Positions 8,250 to 17,510 are shown, numbered from the stretch's first letter. The stretch: DNA of 64,000 nt from Candidatus Gastranaerophilales bacterium (GCA_910587375.1 CAJULR010000026.1:1-64000); one strand, 5' to 3'. Numbers and translations are program-made. Notes: generated by a model from the letters alone, not told the origin.

Positions 8250-8540
8250 ATGGTATATATATTTTTAAACTCTCTTGGAATTTTTGGTTTTATAGGGTTA
8301 ATTTTTACAATTTTTTCTCTGATTGATGTTGTTTTTATTTCACGCACATTTTTAATTTTGCCCCTATTAATCGGGCTTTTTATCTGGTTTATCTTTTCTG
8401 TGGTGCTATCGCTCATCTTTGCTGTAATTCTAGCCTTTTTAATGCAGCCTAAAAAGGTTGAAATTATTCCGCAAATTGGCTTAATATATTACGTACTTGT
8501 ATTTTTTGCGTCGCTTCTGTCGGTGTTTTTTGTAAATTAA
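8250..8540 (+). CDS. Small hydrophobic membrane protein
   Basis: A 96-residue protein made almost entirely of hydrophobic stretches, probably three transmembrane helices (about 5-25, 30-58, 72-95) with only short polar turns. It starts 29 bases after the HDOD gene and converges on ruvB 19 bases later. No family recognised. Its membrane nature and a decent upstream GAGG support it as real rather than a shadow ORF. Confidence 0.55.
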   Translation: MVYIFLNSLGIFGFIGLIFTIFSLIDVVFISRTFLILPLLIGLFIWFIFSVVLSLIFAVILAFLMQPKKVEIIPQIGLIYYVLVFFASLLSVFFVN

Positions 8541-8559
8541 CTACAAAAAGTTTTAAAGT

Positions 8560-9702
8560 TTAATCAAACAACCCCATCTGTCCGTTGTCAAAATGCCCAG
8601 GAACCTTGTATCCTAAATGTTCATAAGCCTGTTTTGTAACCGTTCTGCCGCGAAGCGTGCGCATTAAAAGCCCGGATTGCAATAAATACGGCTCATAAAC
8701 ATCTTCAATTGTCCTAATGTCTTCACCCAAAGCCACTGCAAGCGTTTCTACGCCAACAGGCCCTCCGTTATATTTTTCAATTATAAGCTTCAAAAGGGCC
8801 CTATCCGTGTTATCGAGCCCAAGGGCGTCAATATTTAAATTATTCAGCGCCAAATTTGCAATTTCTTTTGTAATTTTGCCGTCAGATTTTACAAGCGCAT
8901 AATCCCCTGCCCTTTTAATTAATCTGTTTGCAATCCTTGGTGTAGCGCGGGATCGTAAGGCGATTTCCATTGCCCCTTTTTTATCAATTTCTGCGTTTAA
9001 AATTTTGGCACTTCTTTTTACAATTTGCTGGAGTTCTTCAGGCGTATAAAATTCAAGCCTGTGAATTATTCCAAACCTGTCCCTCAATGGGCCTGAAAGC
9101 GCCCCGGCTTTTGTTGTTGCGCCAATGAGTGTAAACTTTTGCACGGGAACCCGCATTGTTTTAACAGTCTGGCTTTTTCCCGTTGTAAGGTCGATAAAAA
9201 AATCTTCCATTGCAGGGTATAAAATCTCCTCTGCAACTTTATTTAACCTGTGAATTTCATCAATAAAAAGAATTTCGCCGCCCTTTAGGGACATTAAAAT
9301 TCCTATAATATCCCTTGGCCGCTCCAAGGCGGGGGCGGAAGTGATTTTAATATCCACACCGCATTCGTTTGCAATAATGTTTGCAAGGGTTGTTTTTCCA
9401 AGGCCTGGCGGGCCATAGAACAAAAGGTGGTCCAAAGGCACATTGCGCCTTTTTGAAGCCTCAATTGAAATTTTAAGCGTTTCTTTTAAACTGCTTTGGC
9501 CGATATATTCTTCAAAAGTTTTTGGCCGGATGGTTTTTTCATAGGTTTCGTCAAATTCATTAGAAGCTGCCTCAAGGTCTTTTGATTTTTCGGCTTTAAC
9601 TTTTCCGACTTTAGCCTCGCTAATCCTCTCTTGGGGCAGCCTTTGAATATTATTCTCCTTTTTTAGGGAGCTATTTTTATTGTCGTCATCTGATATTATC
9701 AT
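8560..9702 (-). CDS. ruvB: Holliday junction branch migration ATPase RuvB
   Basis: RuvB is the AAA+ motor that, with RuvA, drives branch migration of Holliday junctions. It shows Walker A GPPGLGKT (97-104), Walker B FIDEIHR (147-152), sensor 1 IGATTKAG and the C-terminal winged helix with RTLRGRTVTKQAYEHLG. At 380 residues it is longer than E. coli RuvB because of about 57 residues before the RPKTFEEYIGQ segment. Cyanobacterial RuvB proteins have a similar MAIISS-type extension. The ATG at 9702 has no clear Shine-Dalgarno and lies just 11 bases beyond a terminator-like hairpin. Confidence 0.95.
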   Translation of the reverse strand: MIISDDDNKNSSLKKENNIQRLPQERISEAKVGKVKAEKSKDLEAASNEFDETYEKTIRPKTFEEYIGQSSLKETLKISIEASKRRNVPLDHLLFYGPPGLGKTTLANIIANECGVDIKITSAPALERPRDIIGILMSLKGGEILFIDEIHRLNKVAEEILYPAMEDFFIDLTTGKSQTVKTMRVPVQKFTLIGATTKAGALSGPLRDRFGIIHRLEFYTPEELQQIVKRSAKILNAEIDKKGAMEIALRSRATPRIANRLIKRAGDYALVKSDGKITKEIANLALNNLNIDALGLDNTDRALLKLIIEKYNGGPVGVETLAVALGEDIRTIEDVYEPYLLQSGLLMRTLRGRTVTKQAYEHLGYKVPGHFDNGQMGLFD

Positions 9703-9713
9703 TGTTTTTTAAT

Positions 9714-9762
9714 AAAACTCGCCTGTCATCCTGAACTTGTTTCAGGATCTTTGGCGAGTTTT
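9714..9762 (-). terminator. Nested hairpin: terminator stem holding a REP-like palindrome
   Basis: The outer stem AAAACTCGCC (9714-9723) pairs perfectly with GGCGAGTTTT (9753-9762). Inside it an inner stem ATCCTGAA (9728-9735) pairs with TTCAGGAT (9741-9748). On the minus strand it ends in TTTTATT, so it can terminate the antiporter gene. The inner GTCATCCTGAAC...TTTCAGGATCT unit resembles dispersed palindromes I know from several bacterial genomes. Confidence 0.65.
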
Positions 9763-9771
9763 ATAACTTAA

Positions 9772-11091
9772 CTATCTTAAAAATCTTAGGTAAATGTAGG
9801 CTGTGCTCATTAAAAGCGCCAGCATGGTTATTGAAAAACCATATTTTAAAAAGCGCATAAATGAAATCGGATAGCCATTTTTGTGTGCGGTTTCAGAAAC
9901 AATAACGTTTGCGGCAGCACCGATGATTGTCATGTTTCCGCCAAGGCATGCGCCCAATGATAAACACCACCAAAGAGGATGTGTATATTCAGCCCCTTCG
10001 ATTGATTGAATTGTTGCAAGCATTGGCGCCATTGTTGCGGTGTATGGGATGTTATCAATAATACCTGACAATATGCCTGAGGCCCAAAGGATAATCATTG
10101 AGGTTGCGGCTTGAGAACCTTCCGTCACCTGTAGCAACCATTTTGCCATCAGGTCAATTCCGCCTGCAGCTTCCAATCCGCCGATTATAATAAACAAACC
10201 GATGAAAAAGAAAATTGTGTTCCATTCAACGCTAATTAAAAGCTTTGCCGGTTTTTCAAACACCATAAGAACGGCTGCGCCCATCATAGCAATTAAATAA
10301 GTTGGAATGTGTGTGATGTCGTGTGTAATGAAGCCTAAAATTACAAGCAAAAGAACAACGCCTGATCTTATTGCAAGGCCTTTATGTAAAATTGTTCTCG
10401 AGTTGTCAATTTGTGCCACCATCTCCATTTTTTCAGGTGTGCTTTTTAGCTGCTTTCTGAATAAGAATACTAAAATTCCGATTGTTACAAATAAAATTAA
10501 GCTTACGATGTCTGTTAATTCTTTAACAAAGTCCATAAAGCTGAAGCCTGCGGCTGAACCTATAATAATGTTTGGCGGGTCACCAATCAAGGTTGCCGTT
10601 CCGCCTATGTTTGAACATAAAACTTCTGTAATTAAGAAAGGAATTGGGTCCAAATCAAGCTTTTTGCAGGCAACAAAGGTAATCGGCATAACCAAAATTA
10701 CGGTTGTTACGTTGTCCAAAAATGCACTTGCAATTGCTGTAAACAGCGCAAGGGCGAATAATACAAGCTTTGGTTTTCCTTTTGTTAATTTTAAAATCTC
10801 ATTTGCCATCCATTTGAACATGCCGGAGCGCGCGCAAATGTGAACGATTAACATCATTGAAACAAGCAAAAATATTACGTTAAAATCGATGTAGTTTATA
10901 AAATATTGCCCCAAAGTTTCGGGGGTTTTTTCAGAGCTTAAAAGCCCTAAAAACAAAGTAGCACAAGCACCTAAAAGCGCCACTGTCACCTTTGAAATTT
11001 TTTCCCAGGCAATAAAAATATATGCAACAATTAAAATCGTCGCAGACAGCATAATTGCGTTATTCTGTGCAAACTGATGTATCTGTTCCAC
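9772..11091 (-). CDS. NhaD/ArsB-type ion transporter (SLC13 superfamily)
   Basis: A 439-residue polytopic membrane protein with about 11-12 hydrophobic helices. Motifs such as TAIASAFLDNVTTVILVMP near residue 120 and SGIIDNIPYTATMAPM near residue 340 are the paired re-entrant hairpins of the ArsB/NhaD family. These transport arsenite or exchange Na+ for H+. No arsenic genes are nearby, so a Na+/H+ role is the better guess. The start is a GTG at 11091 with a strong GAGGAG seven bases upstream. The terminator hairpin follows at once. Confidence 0.85.
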   Translation of the reverse strand: MEQIHQFAQNNAIMLSATILIVAYIFIAWEKISKVTVALLGACATLFLGLLSSEKTPETLGQYFINYIDFNVIFLLVSMMLIVHICARSGMFKWMANEILKLTKGKPKLVLFALALFTAIASAFLDNVTTVILVMPITFVACKKLDLDPIPFLITEVLCSNIGGTATLIGDPPNIIIGSAAGFSFMDFVKELTDIVSLILFVTIGILVFLFRKQLKSTPEKMEMVAQIDNSRTILHKGLAIRSGVVLLLVILGFITHDITHIPTYLIAMMGAAVLMVFEKPAKLLISVEWNTIFFFIGLFIIIGGLEAAGGIDLMAKWLLQVTEGSQAATSMIILWASGILSGIIDNIPYTATMAPMLATIQSIEGAEYTHPLWWCLSLGACLGGNMTIIGAAANVIVSETAHKNGYPISFMRFLKYGFSITMLALLMSTAYIYLRFLR

Positions 11092-11217
11092 AAGAATTCT
11101 CCTCTTTTAATCTTACCCAATTACATTAATTCTACCCGCTGAAACAATTTAGTCAATTTTAAACCCAAGTGTGCTATATTTATTAAAGTAGAAGCAAGTA
11201 ATTCGGGCAAGTTTATT

Positions 11218-11829
11218 ATGTCATTTTTGTATCGTTTTAATTTACAAGCAATATGCCTTGAAATTGTACAAATGCATATTGAATGCATGACTGATGACAA
11301 TAGACAATGTGACCATTATTCAAATGAGCAGGTGCTTGCTTCGAATATTAAACATGGCTTTGTGGTTATTATTATGCTTGCAACTATGGTTGAAAATACA
11401 TTAAATGCTATATTAACTGAGAAAGTTAAAGATACAAGGCAACTATCTGAGTTTTTGCACTCTTCGACAGAAGAGAAGTTTAGCAAGGTATATGAACTAT
11501 ATGGCTTTAATGTTGAGAGTATAAGAAAAACAACTCATATGAAAAAATATAGAGAATTAAAAAAAATGCGAAACCATTTGATACATTTTGGAAATAACTT
11601 AATTGGTCATTGCGGCGGTATTTTTTTAGAATGGAAATTGGGAAGGTTTTCTGCTGCCGATTTTTTTGTGAAGAGTAGTATGCAATTGTATCTTGATGAA
11701 ATACTGAAACTCATGAAGAAACTAGCTCACGATTTAGAGTTAGAATTTAATGAGGAAGCTCCGATATTTGGTTGCGATGCAAGCATTTATCCATTTGCAT
11801 TTATATTCGACTCACACATTAGTCCGTAG
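11218..11829 (+). CDS. Hypothetical helical protein with a HEPN-like R-x4-H motif
   Basis: This 203-residue protein is predicted all-helical and contains R118-N-H-L-I-H123, the R-N-x3-H form of the HEPN active-site motif, with helices on both sides. HEPN domains are common in toxins and defence RNases, but they also occur in non-catalytic proteins, so ribonuclease activity is only a possibility. No antitoxin-like partner is adjacent; the next genes are two tiny membrane proteins on the other strand. Its AAA/ATA-rich codon use differs from neighbouring core genes, hinting at recent acquisition. Function unknown. Confidence 0.55.
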   Translation: MSFLYRFNLQAICLEIVQMHIECMTDDNRQCDHYSNEQVLASNIKHGFVVIIMLATMVENTLNAILTEKVKDTRQLSEFLHSSTEEKFSKVYELYGFNVESIRKTTHMKKYRELKKMRNHLIHFGNNLIGHCGGIFLEWKLGRFSAADFFVKSSMQLYLDEILKLMKKLAHDLELEFNEEAPIFGCDASIYPFAFIFDSHISP

Positions 11830-11846
11830 GTCAGGCAGCGCCTGAC
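11830..11846. repeat. Short perfect inverted repeat after the HEPN-like gene
   Basis: GTCAGGC (11830-11836) and GCCTGAC (11840-11846) form a 7-base-pair hairpin with a three-base loop immediately after the stop codon. No T tract follows on either strand, so it is a weak terminator candidate at best. Confidence 0.4.
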
Positions 11847-11879
11847 GATTTCATCTTGGGTTATTTAAAGCAAATCCTG

Positions 11880-11984
11880 CTATTTGGCTTTTTGTTTATC
11901 ATCACTAATGCTGATATAAGTAAACCCTATGCACAAGGTAAGACTTAGTATAATCCCTGCTATAAGCTGAATATGAACATCCAT
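11880..11984 (-). CDS. 34-residue single-helix membrane protein
   Basis: An ATG at 11984 directly follows the stop of the 75-residue gene (one-base gap) and is preceded by AGGA. The product is 34 residues: a short polar start, one hydrophobic helix (about residues 7-27) and a charged C-terminal tail (DDKQKAK). The tight coupling to another small membrane protein supports it as real. Function unknown. Confidence 0.45.
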   Translation of the reverse strand: MDVHIQLIAGIILSLTLCIGFTYISISDDKQKAK

Positions 11985-11985
11985 T

Positions 11986-12213
11986 TTAAGACATCCTTTC
12001 TAAATTCTTGCGTATTTCGGTGGATTTCTTTCGTATTTCATTAACAGAAACACACAAAAGATATATACCGCCCATAAATAAAAAAATAAAAAGAAAAACG
12101 TTAATTTTTACAAAAAGCAATCCTGCTGTACCGCCTCCAATGATAAAAGTCATTGCGAAATAATTGTTTCTTAGGGCAATCAGATTTTTGTTCTCTTCTT
12201 TGATTTTATCCAT
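11986..12213 (-). CDS. 75-residue two-helix membrane protein
   Basis: The product has a charged N-terminus, two transmembrane helices (about residues 18-33 and 36-57, the second rich in Phe and Ile) and a basic C-terminal tail. The layout is holin-like, but no phage genes are near. It is the first gene of a two-gene unit with the 34-residue protein. Function unknown. Confidence 0.5.
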   Translation of the reverse strand: MDKIKEENKNLIALRNNYFAMTFIIGGGTAGLLFVKINVFLFIFLFMGGIYLLCVSVNEIRKKSTEIRKNLERMS

Positions 12214-12392
12214 AAATCATATTTTATCACCACTTTTATAATTTGGGCAAGGTTTTTTGATTTTCCTTTCGCCATTCGGGCTTATTAAATCTGGCGGTTT
12301 ATTTTTCGTTTTTGTGTTAAAATTCTGAAAGGCATATAACATGCTATATAAATCACATTATTAAACAAAATCTATTGGGGAGAATTTTATAA

Positions 12393-15305
12393 ATGGGCGT
12401 TGTTGACGTATTGCTTAAAGTTTTTAAAGATCCAAACGAGCGTAAAATCTCTAAAGTAATGCCTGTGGTGGAACATATTAACCACCTTGAAGAGGAATTT
12501 ACAAAGCTTTCGGATGATGAGCTCAAGGCAAAAACAGCTGAATTTAAAGAGATTTTATCTAAAAGAGAAACATCGCCCGATTTTAAAACAGACCGTGCCC
12601 TGGAAAAAGAGACACTGGACAAAATCCTCCCGGAAGCCTTTGCAACCGTGCGTGAAGCGGGCCGCAGGGTTTTAAATATGCGCCATTTTGACGTTCAATT
12701 AATTGGCGGCATATTTTTGCATGAAGGTCACATTGCCGAAATGCGCACAGGGGAAGGTAAAACCCTTGTTGCAACCTTGCCTGCATACCTAAATGCGCTC
12801 ACAGGAAAAGGTGTTCATATAATTACGGTGAACGATTATCTTGCACAGCGTGACCGCGACTGGATGGGTAAAATCTTTGAATTTTTGGGGCTTACAGTAG
12901 GTGTAATTTTATCCTCAGACAGCTTTGATTTTCAAAAGAAAAAGGCCGCATATGATTGCGACATTACATACGGCACAAACAACGAATTTGGGTTTGATTA
13001 CCTACGTGACAATATGGCAACAAGCACGCAGGCTTTAGTTCAAAGGCCTTATAACTACGCAATAATCGATGAAGTTGACAGCATTTTAATTGATGAAGCA
13101 AGAACTCCTTTAATTATTTCCGGGCGTCTTGAAAAATCCGCAGATACTTATAGATTGATGGCAAAAGTTGCGCCGCAATTGGAAAAAGTGACCCATTATG
13201 AGGTTGATGAAAAAAATAAAAATATAATTTTTACAGAAGACGGTATCGATAAGGCCCAGGAATTATTGGGCGTTGACGATTTATTTGACATTCAAACGCA
13301 ATACGCACACCACCTTTTGCAGGCCCTCAAGGCAAAAGAACTTTTTATAAAAGACACGGATTATGTTGTTCGTGATAATGAAGTTATGATTGTGGATGAA
13401 TTCACGGGCCGTCTAATGCAGGGAAGGCGCTGGTCTGACGGGCTTCACCAGGCAATCGAAGCTAAGGAAAATGTGCCTATTCAAGATGAAACCCAAACCC
13501 TTGCAAGTATAACTTTCCAAAATTTATTCAGGCTTTATCCGAAATTATCAGGCATGACGGGTACTGCAATGACAGAAGAGGCGGAATTTGGCAAAATCTA
13601 CAATCTTCCTGTAACTGCAATCCCAACCAATAAGCCCGATATCAGGATAAACGAGGCGGACGCCATTTTTAATAAACAGGTGACAAAATATAAAGAGGTT
13701 GTGAATGAAATTGTTGAAATGGCAAGAATCGGCCGTCCGGTGCTCGTTGGGACAATAAGCATTGAAAAATCCGAATTAATTTCTTCTCTTTTAACCCAAA
13801 TGGGCGTAAAACATAACGTATTAAACGCAAAACACCACCAAAAAGAAGCATATATTATCGCGCAAGCAGGTCGTGTCGGCGCTGTTACAATTGCAACAAA
13901 TATGGCAGGAAGAGGTACAGACATTCTTCTTGGCGGAAACCCTGAATATCTTGCAAAAGAAGAGCTTGATTCTTTAGGAATTACGCCTGAAAACACAAAA
14001 GATTACGAAACTAAAAAAGAAGAAGCTCTTGCCCGCGCAAGAAGCATAACAGAAGAAGAGCATAAGAAAGTAATTGAACTTGGCGGGTTACATGTTATAG
14101 GAACAGAGCGCCATGAATCCCGCCGTATTGATAACCAGCTTCGTGGCCGTGCCGCAAGGCAAGGAGACCCGGGGTCGACCAAATTTTTCCTTTCTTTGGA
14201 AGATGATTTGATGAGAAAATTTGGCGGAAATATTATTGCACAGTTTATGAGCGATGATATGGTGATAAATTCGCCCTTGATTTCCCGCCAGATTGAATCA
14301 GCCCAGAAAAAGGTTGAAGTTCACTATTTTGACATAAGAAAATCTGTTCTTGAATACGATGATGTTATTAACATTCAAAGGGAAAAGTTCTACGCACAAA
14401 GGAAAAAGGTGCTTAATTCAAAGAATTTAAACCCTGATATTGTTTATATGATTGAAAAAGAGGTGGATAAAATTTTAAGGCAGTATATTTCGCCTGAAAT
14501 GTCCCCCGCAGAGTATGTTCCGGATGAAATGAATATGCTGATGAACGAGCTTCATTCCGTGTTTCCGCAGATTTCTTCCCTTTCTTTGGATGATATCAAG
14601 AATTTCAGGTTTAATGAAATGTCAAACCACTTGAAAAACCTGACAAAAGAAGCATATAAAAACCATGAAAAACTCACAATTGATAATTTCAACACTGTAA
14701 TTGAAAAATATAACTTAAATGAGCCAAAACAGGAAGCATTTTCGGACGATAATGTTATCCGCTCTCTTGAGCGCGATATATTATTACAGGTAATTGACGC
14801 AAAATGGATTGACCACCTTGCAAACATTGATGACTTGAAAGACGGCATTGGCCTTGTGGCATACGGACAGAAGGATCCTTTAATTGAATACAAAAAAGGT
14901 GCCTTCAATCTCTTTAATTCGATGATGTCTGATATACAATCTGAAACCGTAAGGCATTTAATGAGAACAAAATTTGGCGTTCAGATTATGAGTGCAGACA
15001 ATAACGAGCTTGCAGACCTGGCATTAAGTGACGCTCCTGTTGAATTACCGGCACAAAATCTTCAAGAAGGACAGCCTTATCCGTTTTCCCAAAGGGAAGT
15101 TGAAACAGAGCTTACAAAGGCCTTGAAAAATTCTACAAATAATGAGTCTGCAATTTCAGATAACATTGAAGGCCCTGCAGCGCAAAACGGTGCCCAAGGT
15201 GCTGCAAACAACCCAATTCGCGGTGAAGAAAAAATAGGCAGAAATGAGCCTTGCCCCTGCGGAAGCGGCTTAAAATATAAAAATTGCTGCGGTAAAAACG
15301 CATAA
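12393..15305 (+). CDS. secA: Preprotein translocase ATPase SecA
   Basis: SecA drives preproteins through SecYEG. The 970-residue protein has Walker A RTGEGKT (118-124), the DEVDSILIDEARTPL helicase box, the preprotein cross-linking domain, NBD2 with TNMAGRGTDI, the helical scaffold and wing domains, and a C-terminal zinc knuckle CPCGSGLKYKNCC that binds SecB or ribosomes. AAUCUAUUGGGGAG upstream supplies a GGGGAG ribosome binding site for the ATG at 12393. A near-copy of its last codons lies just after the stop (15310-15330). Confidence 0.98.
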   Translation: MGVVDVLLKVFKDPNERKISKVMPVVEHINHLEEEFTKLSDDELKAKTAEFKEILSKRETSPDFKTDRALEKETLDKILPEAFATVREAGRRVLNMRHFDVQLIGGIFLHEGHIAEMRTGEGKTLVATLPAYLNALTGKGVHIITVNDYLAQRDRDWMGKIFEFLGLTVGVILSSDSFDFQKKKAAYDCDITYGTNNEFGFDYLRDNMATSTQALVQRPYNYAIIDEVDSILIDEARTPLIISGRLEKSADTYRLMAKVAPQLEKVTHYEVDEKNKNIIFTEDGIDKAQELLGVDDLFDIQTQYAHHLLQALKAKELFIKDTDYVVRDNEVMIVDEFTGRLMQGRRWSDGLHQAIEAKENVPIQDETQTLASITFQNLFRLYPKLSGMTGTAMTEEAEFGKIYNLPVTAIPTNKPDIRINEADAIFNKQVTKYKEVVNEIVEMARIGRPVLVGTISIEKSELISSLLTQMGVKHNVLNAKHHQKEAYIIAQAGRVGAVTIATNMAGRGTDILLGGNPEYLAKEELDSLGITPENTKDYETKKEEALARARSITEEEHKKVIELGGLHVIGTERHESRRIDNQLRGRAARQGDPGSTKFFLSLEDDLMRKFGGNIIAQFMSDDMVINSPLISRQIESAQKKVEVHYFDIRKSVLEYDDVINIQREKFYAQRKKVLNSKNLNPDIVYMIEKEVDKILRQYISPEMSPAEYVPDEMNMLMNELHSVFPQISSLSLDDIKNFRFNEMSNHLKNLTKEAYKNHEKLTIDNFNTVIEKYNLNEPKQEAFSDDNVIRSLERDILLQVIDAKWIDHLANIDDLKDGIGLVAYGQKDPLIEYKKGAFNLFNSMMSDIQSETVRHLMRTKFGVQIMSADNNELADLALSDAPVELPAQNLQEGQPYPFSQREVETELTKALKNSTNNESAISDNIEGPAAQNGAQGAANNPIRGEEKIGRNEPCPCGSGLKYKNCCGKNA

Positions 15306-15400
15306 AAACAAAAATTGCTGCGGCAAGAATTTGTAATATCTTAAAAACTTCAAGCGCAACAGGTTTAGCCTCAAAGCCGCCTGCCAGTTGGAACTTAAAA

Positions 15401-16423
15401 ATGAGAACAGATAAAATATGCACATCTTTATATAAAAAGACGGGGAATTTTTGCCCCCAAAATTTAGGCTGTGCAAACAGTTTGACCTCATCTTGCAACA
15501 ATGTGCAAAATAATTTAAATGAAAACCTGCATGGTGGTGCTGCAGGAGCTTTTTCAAAAGAAGCAGCGGCCGGCATGAAAACGCTCGCTTTTACATCCAT
15601 AATTGATATTTGGGAACTTAAAGAAAGGCGGGACAAAAGGGAGGCACTAGCGCAGTCTTCTGTAAAAAATATCTGCCAAACTATGCAAAATGTGCAAAAT
15701 GAGGATAAACCGGATATTAAACCCCTGCTTTCAAAAGCAAGAAAAATCAAGCAAAATGTTTACCCGATTTTAAACAGGTTTGAAAATGTTTATGAGGACG
15801 CAAACGACATTGTTGGGCGCTTTAGCCGGGTTTACCATGCAGATATTTTTCCTTCTAATTTTATAAAGAATGAAGACAAGATAATAGAGCTTGACAGTAA
15901 TAAAAAACCTATAAGGGAAGCGCAGTTTGAAGGGGATATGCCGCACATTATAAAAGATTATAAAAAATCTGCCATAATGATTTATGAGGCGGAACCTTAT
16001 GATTTAAAAAGCGAAAAGCTTGATGTCTATTTAAATTGCGACAATATGGACGATGATAATTTTTTCCGTGCGGATGAATTTTTCAGTTTTAGATCCGGAA
16101 AGCTCTACCGTTATGGCAGAAATTGTTTAACGGATTTTGATTTAGGCAGGTTTGAATCAAGTGAAATCTTCACTTTTAACCGAAATGTTTTTGAAAGTTA
16201 TGACAAATCTTTTGTAATTTCAGGCGGAACTGAGTATTCTAATGAATTTTTTGGTTTTAAATTAAGGCCCGGGGCTGAATATTACGAGCTTGAAGGCAAT
16301 TTAACGCCCGCCCGCTATGTAAAAAACAAAGTTTGCACAAACGGGATTATAATTTATTCAACTGATGAAATTCTTTTTTCCTGGCACCCCGAAATTACGG
16401 CCGCAAGCCTTAATGCGGAATAA
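15401..16423 (+). CDS. Hypothetical protein, lineage-type
   Basis: A 340-residue soluble protein with no motif I recognise. The N-terminal 60 residues are Cys/Asn/Ser-rich and low-complexity. Residues 65-150 look helical and charged, and the C-terminal 190 residues are rich in Phe, Tyr and Asp and look beta-stranded. No signal peptide or membrane segment is seen. The ribosome binding site is weak (GGAAC). It lies between secA and the convergent corA gene. Codon use matches its neighbours, so it is probably real. Confidence 0.6.
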   Translation: MRTDKICTSLYKKTGNFCPQNLGCANSLTSSCNNVQNNLNENLHGGAAGAFSKEAAAGMKTLAFTSIIDIWELKERRDKREALAQSSVKNICQTMQNVQNEDKPDIKPLLSKARKIKQNVYPILNRFENVYEDANDIVGRFSRVYHADIFPSNFIKNEDKIIELDSNKKPIREAQFEGDMPHIIKDYKKSAIMIYEAEPYDLKSEKLDVYLNCDNMDDDNFFRADEFFSFRSGKLYRYGRNCLTDFDLGRFESSEIFTFNRNVFESYDKSFVISGGTEYSNEFFGFKLRPGAEYYELEGNLTPARYVKNKVCTNGIIIYSTDEILFSWHPEITAASLNAE

Positions 16424-16454
16424 TCTTCTAAAAAATCCTGCAAGGGATTTAGAA

Positions 16455-17408
16455 CTAAAACATTCCTTTTTTGTTGAAAAATACAGCTGCTGCAAATGCT
16501 GCAATAATTGAAAGGCTGATGATAATTAAAAAGCCCCATGGTGTGTGCCCAAAAGGCACAACGACATTCATTCCCCAAAAAGTGCCAAGCATGGTTGGAA
16601 TTGAGAGGATGATTGTAATTGCCGCCAAAAATTTCATAATGACATTCACATTGTTGTTTATGATTGAAGCAAACCCGTCCATCATACTCTCTAAGATGGT
16701 TCTGTGCATTTCAACCATCTCAACTGCCTGCTTGTTTTCAATAATTACATCCTCAAGAAGGTCAATATCATCCTCGCTGAATTTCAAAACCCCTTGTAAA
16801 CTTGAAGAATTTGCAAGTCTTAAAATCTTTTGAAGTACAATTTGGTTGTCTTTTAAGGCAGTTGTAAAGTATACGAGAGATTTTTGCACCTCCATAAGCT
16901 GGAAAAGCGCTTTGTTATTGGTTGTTTTTTTAAGCGAATCTTCAATTCTCTCTGAATGTTTGTTTATTATGTTTAAATATCTTAAATAAAATTTTGCTGC
17001 GCGAAATAAGATGTTTAGCATAAAATTTGTCTTATTTCTTGTGTCAAAATACATTGAAGTTTCCTGGGAAAACGAGCCTATAATCTTATTTTCCATAGAC
17101 GAAACCGTGATTATGCTTTCAGGCGTGTAAATTATACCCAAAGGCAAGGTGTCAAAATTTCCTTCCTCATCCATAAAAGGCACATTTGTAATGACAAGAA
17201 GATTTCCGTCTTCAAATTCAATACGGGATCTTTCGTCCATATCCAAAGAGTTTTTCAAAAAACTCTCATCTAAATCTAAAACAAGGGAAACTTTTTGAAT
17301 TTCCTCTAAACTTGGGCTTATCATGTTGAACCAGGAGCCTGATTCAGCGTCATTCAGGCTTAAAGTTTTTAGGGTTTTATCTTCCTGCGTTTTAAAAATC
17401 TCAAGCAT
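16455..17408 (-). CDS. corA: CorA-family Mg2+/divalent cation transporter
   Basis: CorA forms pentameric channels for Mg2+, Co2+ or related ions. The 317-residue protein has the large cytoplasmic alpha/beta domain, a long helix (about 170-250) and two C-terminal transmembrane helices linked by the diagnostic GMN motif (FWGMNVVVPFG, near residue 279). The C-terminus ends in a basic NKKGMF. It converges on the hypothetical gene before it. Ion preference cannot be set from sequence. Confidence 0.92.
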   Translation of the reverse strand: MLEIFKTQEDKTLKTLSLNDAESGSWFNMISPSLEEIQKVSLVLDLDESFLKNSLDMDERSRIEFEDGNLLVITNVPFMDEEGNFDTLPLGIIYTPESIITVSSMENKIIGSFSQETSMYFDTRNKTNFMLNILFRAAKFYLRYLNIINKHSERIEDSLKKTTNNKALFQLMEVQKSLVYFTTALKDNQIVLQKILRLANSSSLQGVLKFSEDDIDLLEDVIIENKQAVEMVEMHRTILESMMDGFASIINNNVNVIMKFLAAITIILSIPTMLGTFWGMNVVVPFGHTPWGFLIIISLSIIAAFAAAVFFNKKGMF

Positions 17409-17510
17409 TTGCCCACGTTTCTCCTAAGTCCATTAAACTACACAAACGCCAAATGCGCAAGCAATAAGGGCCATTTGGATGAGAATTATTTTTATTGTTT
17501 AATTTGTCTG

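Noticed and set aside
10307..10843. Plus-strand 178-residue ORF inside the antiporter gene
   Set aside because: It is a shadow of the antiporter gene, which has full membrane-protein motifs and a good ribosome binding site on the other strand.
11986..12213. Phage holin
   Set aside because: The two-helix shape is holin-like, but there is no endolysin, phage structural gene or integrase anywhere in the window.
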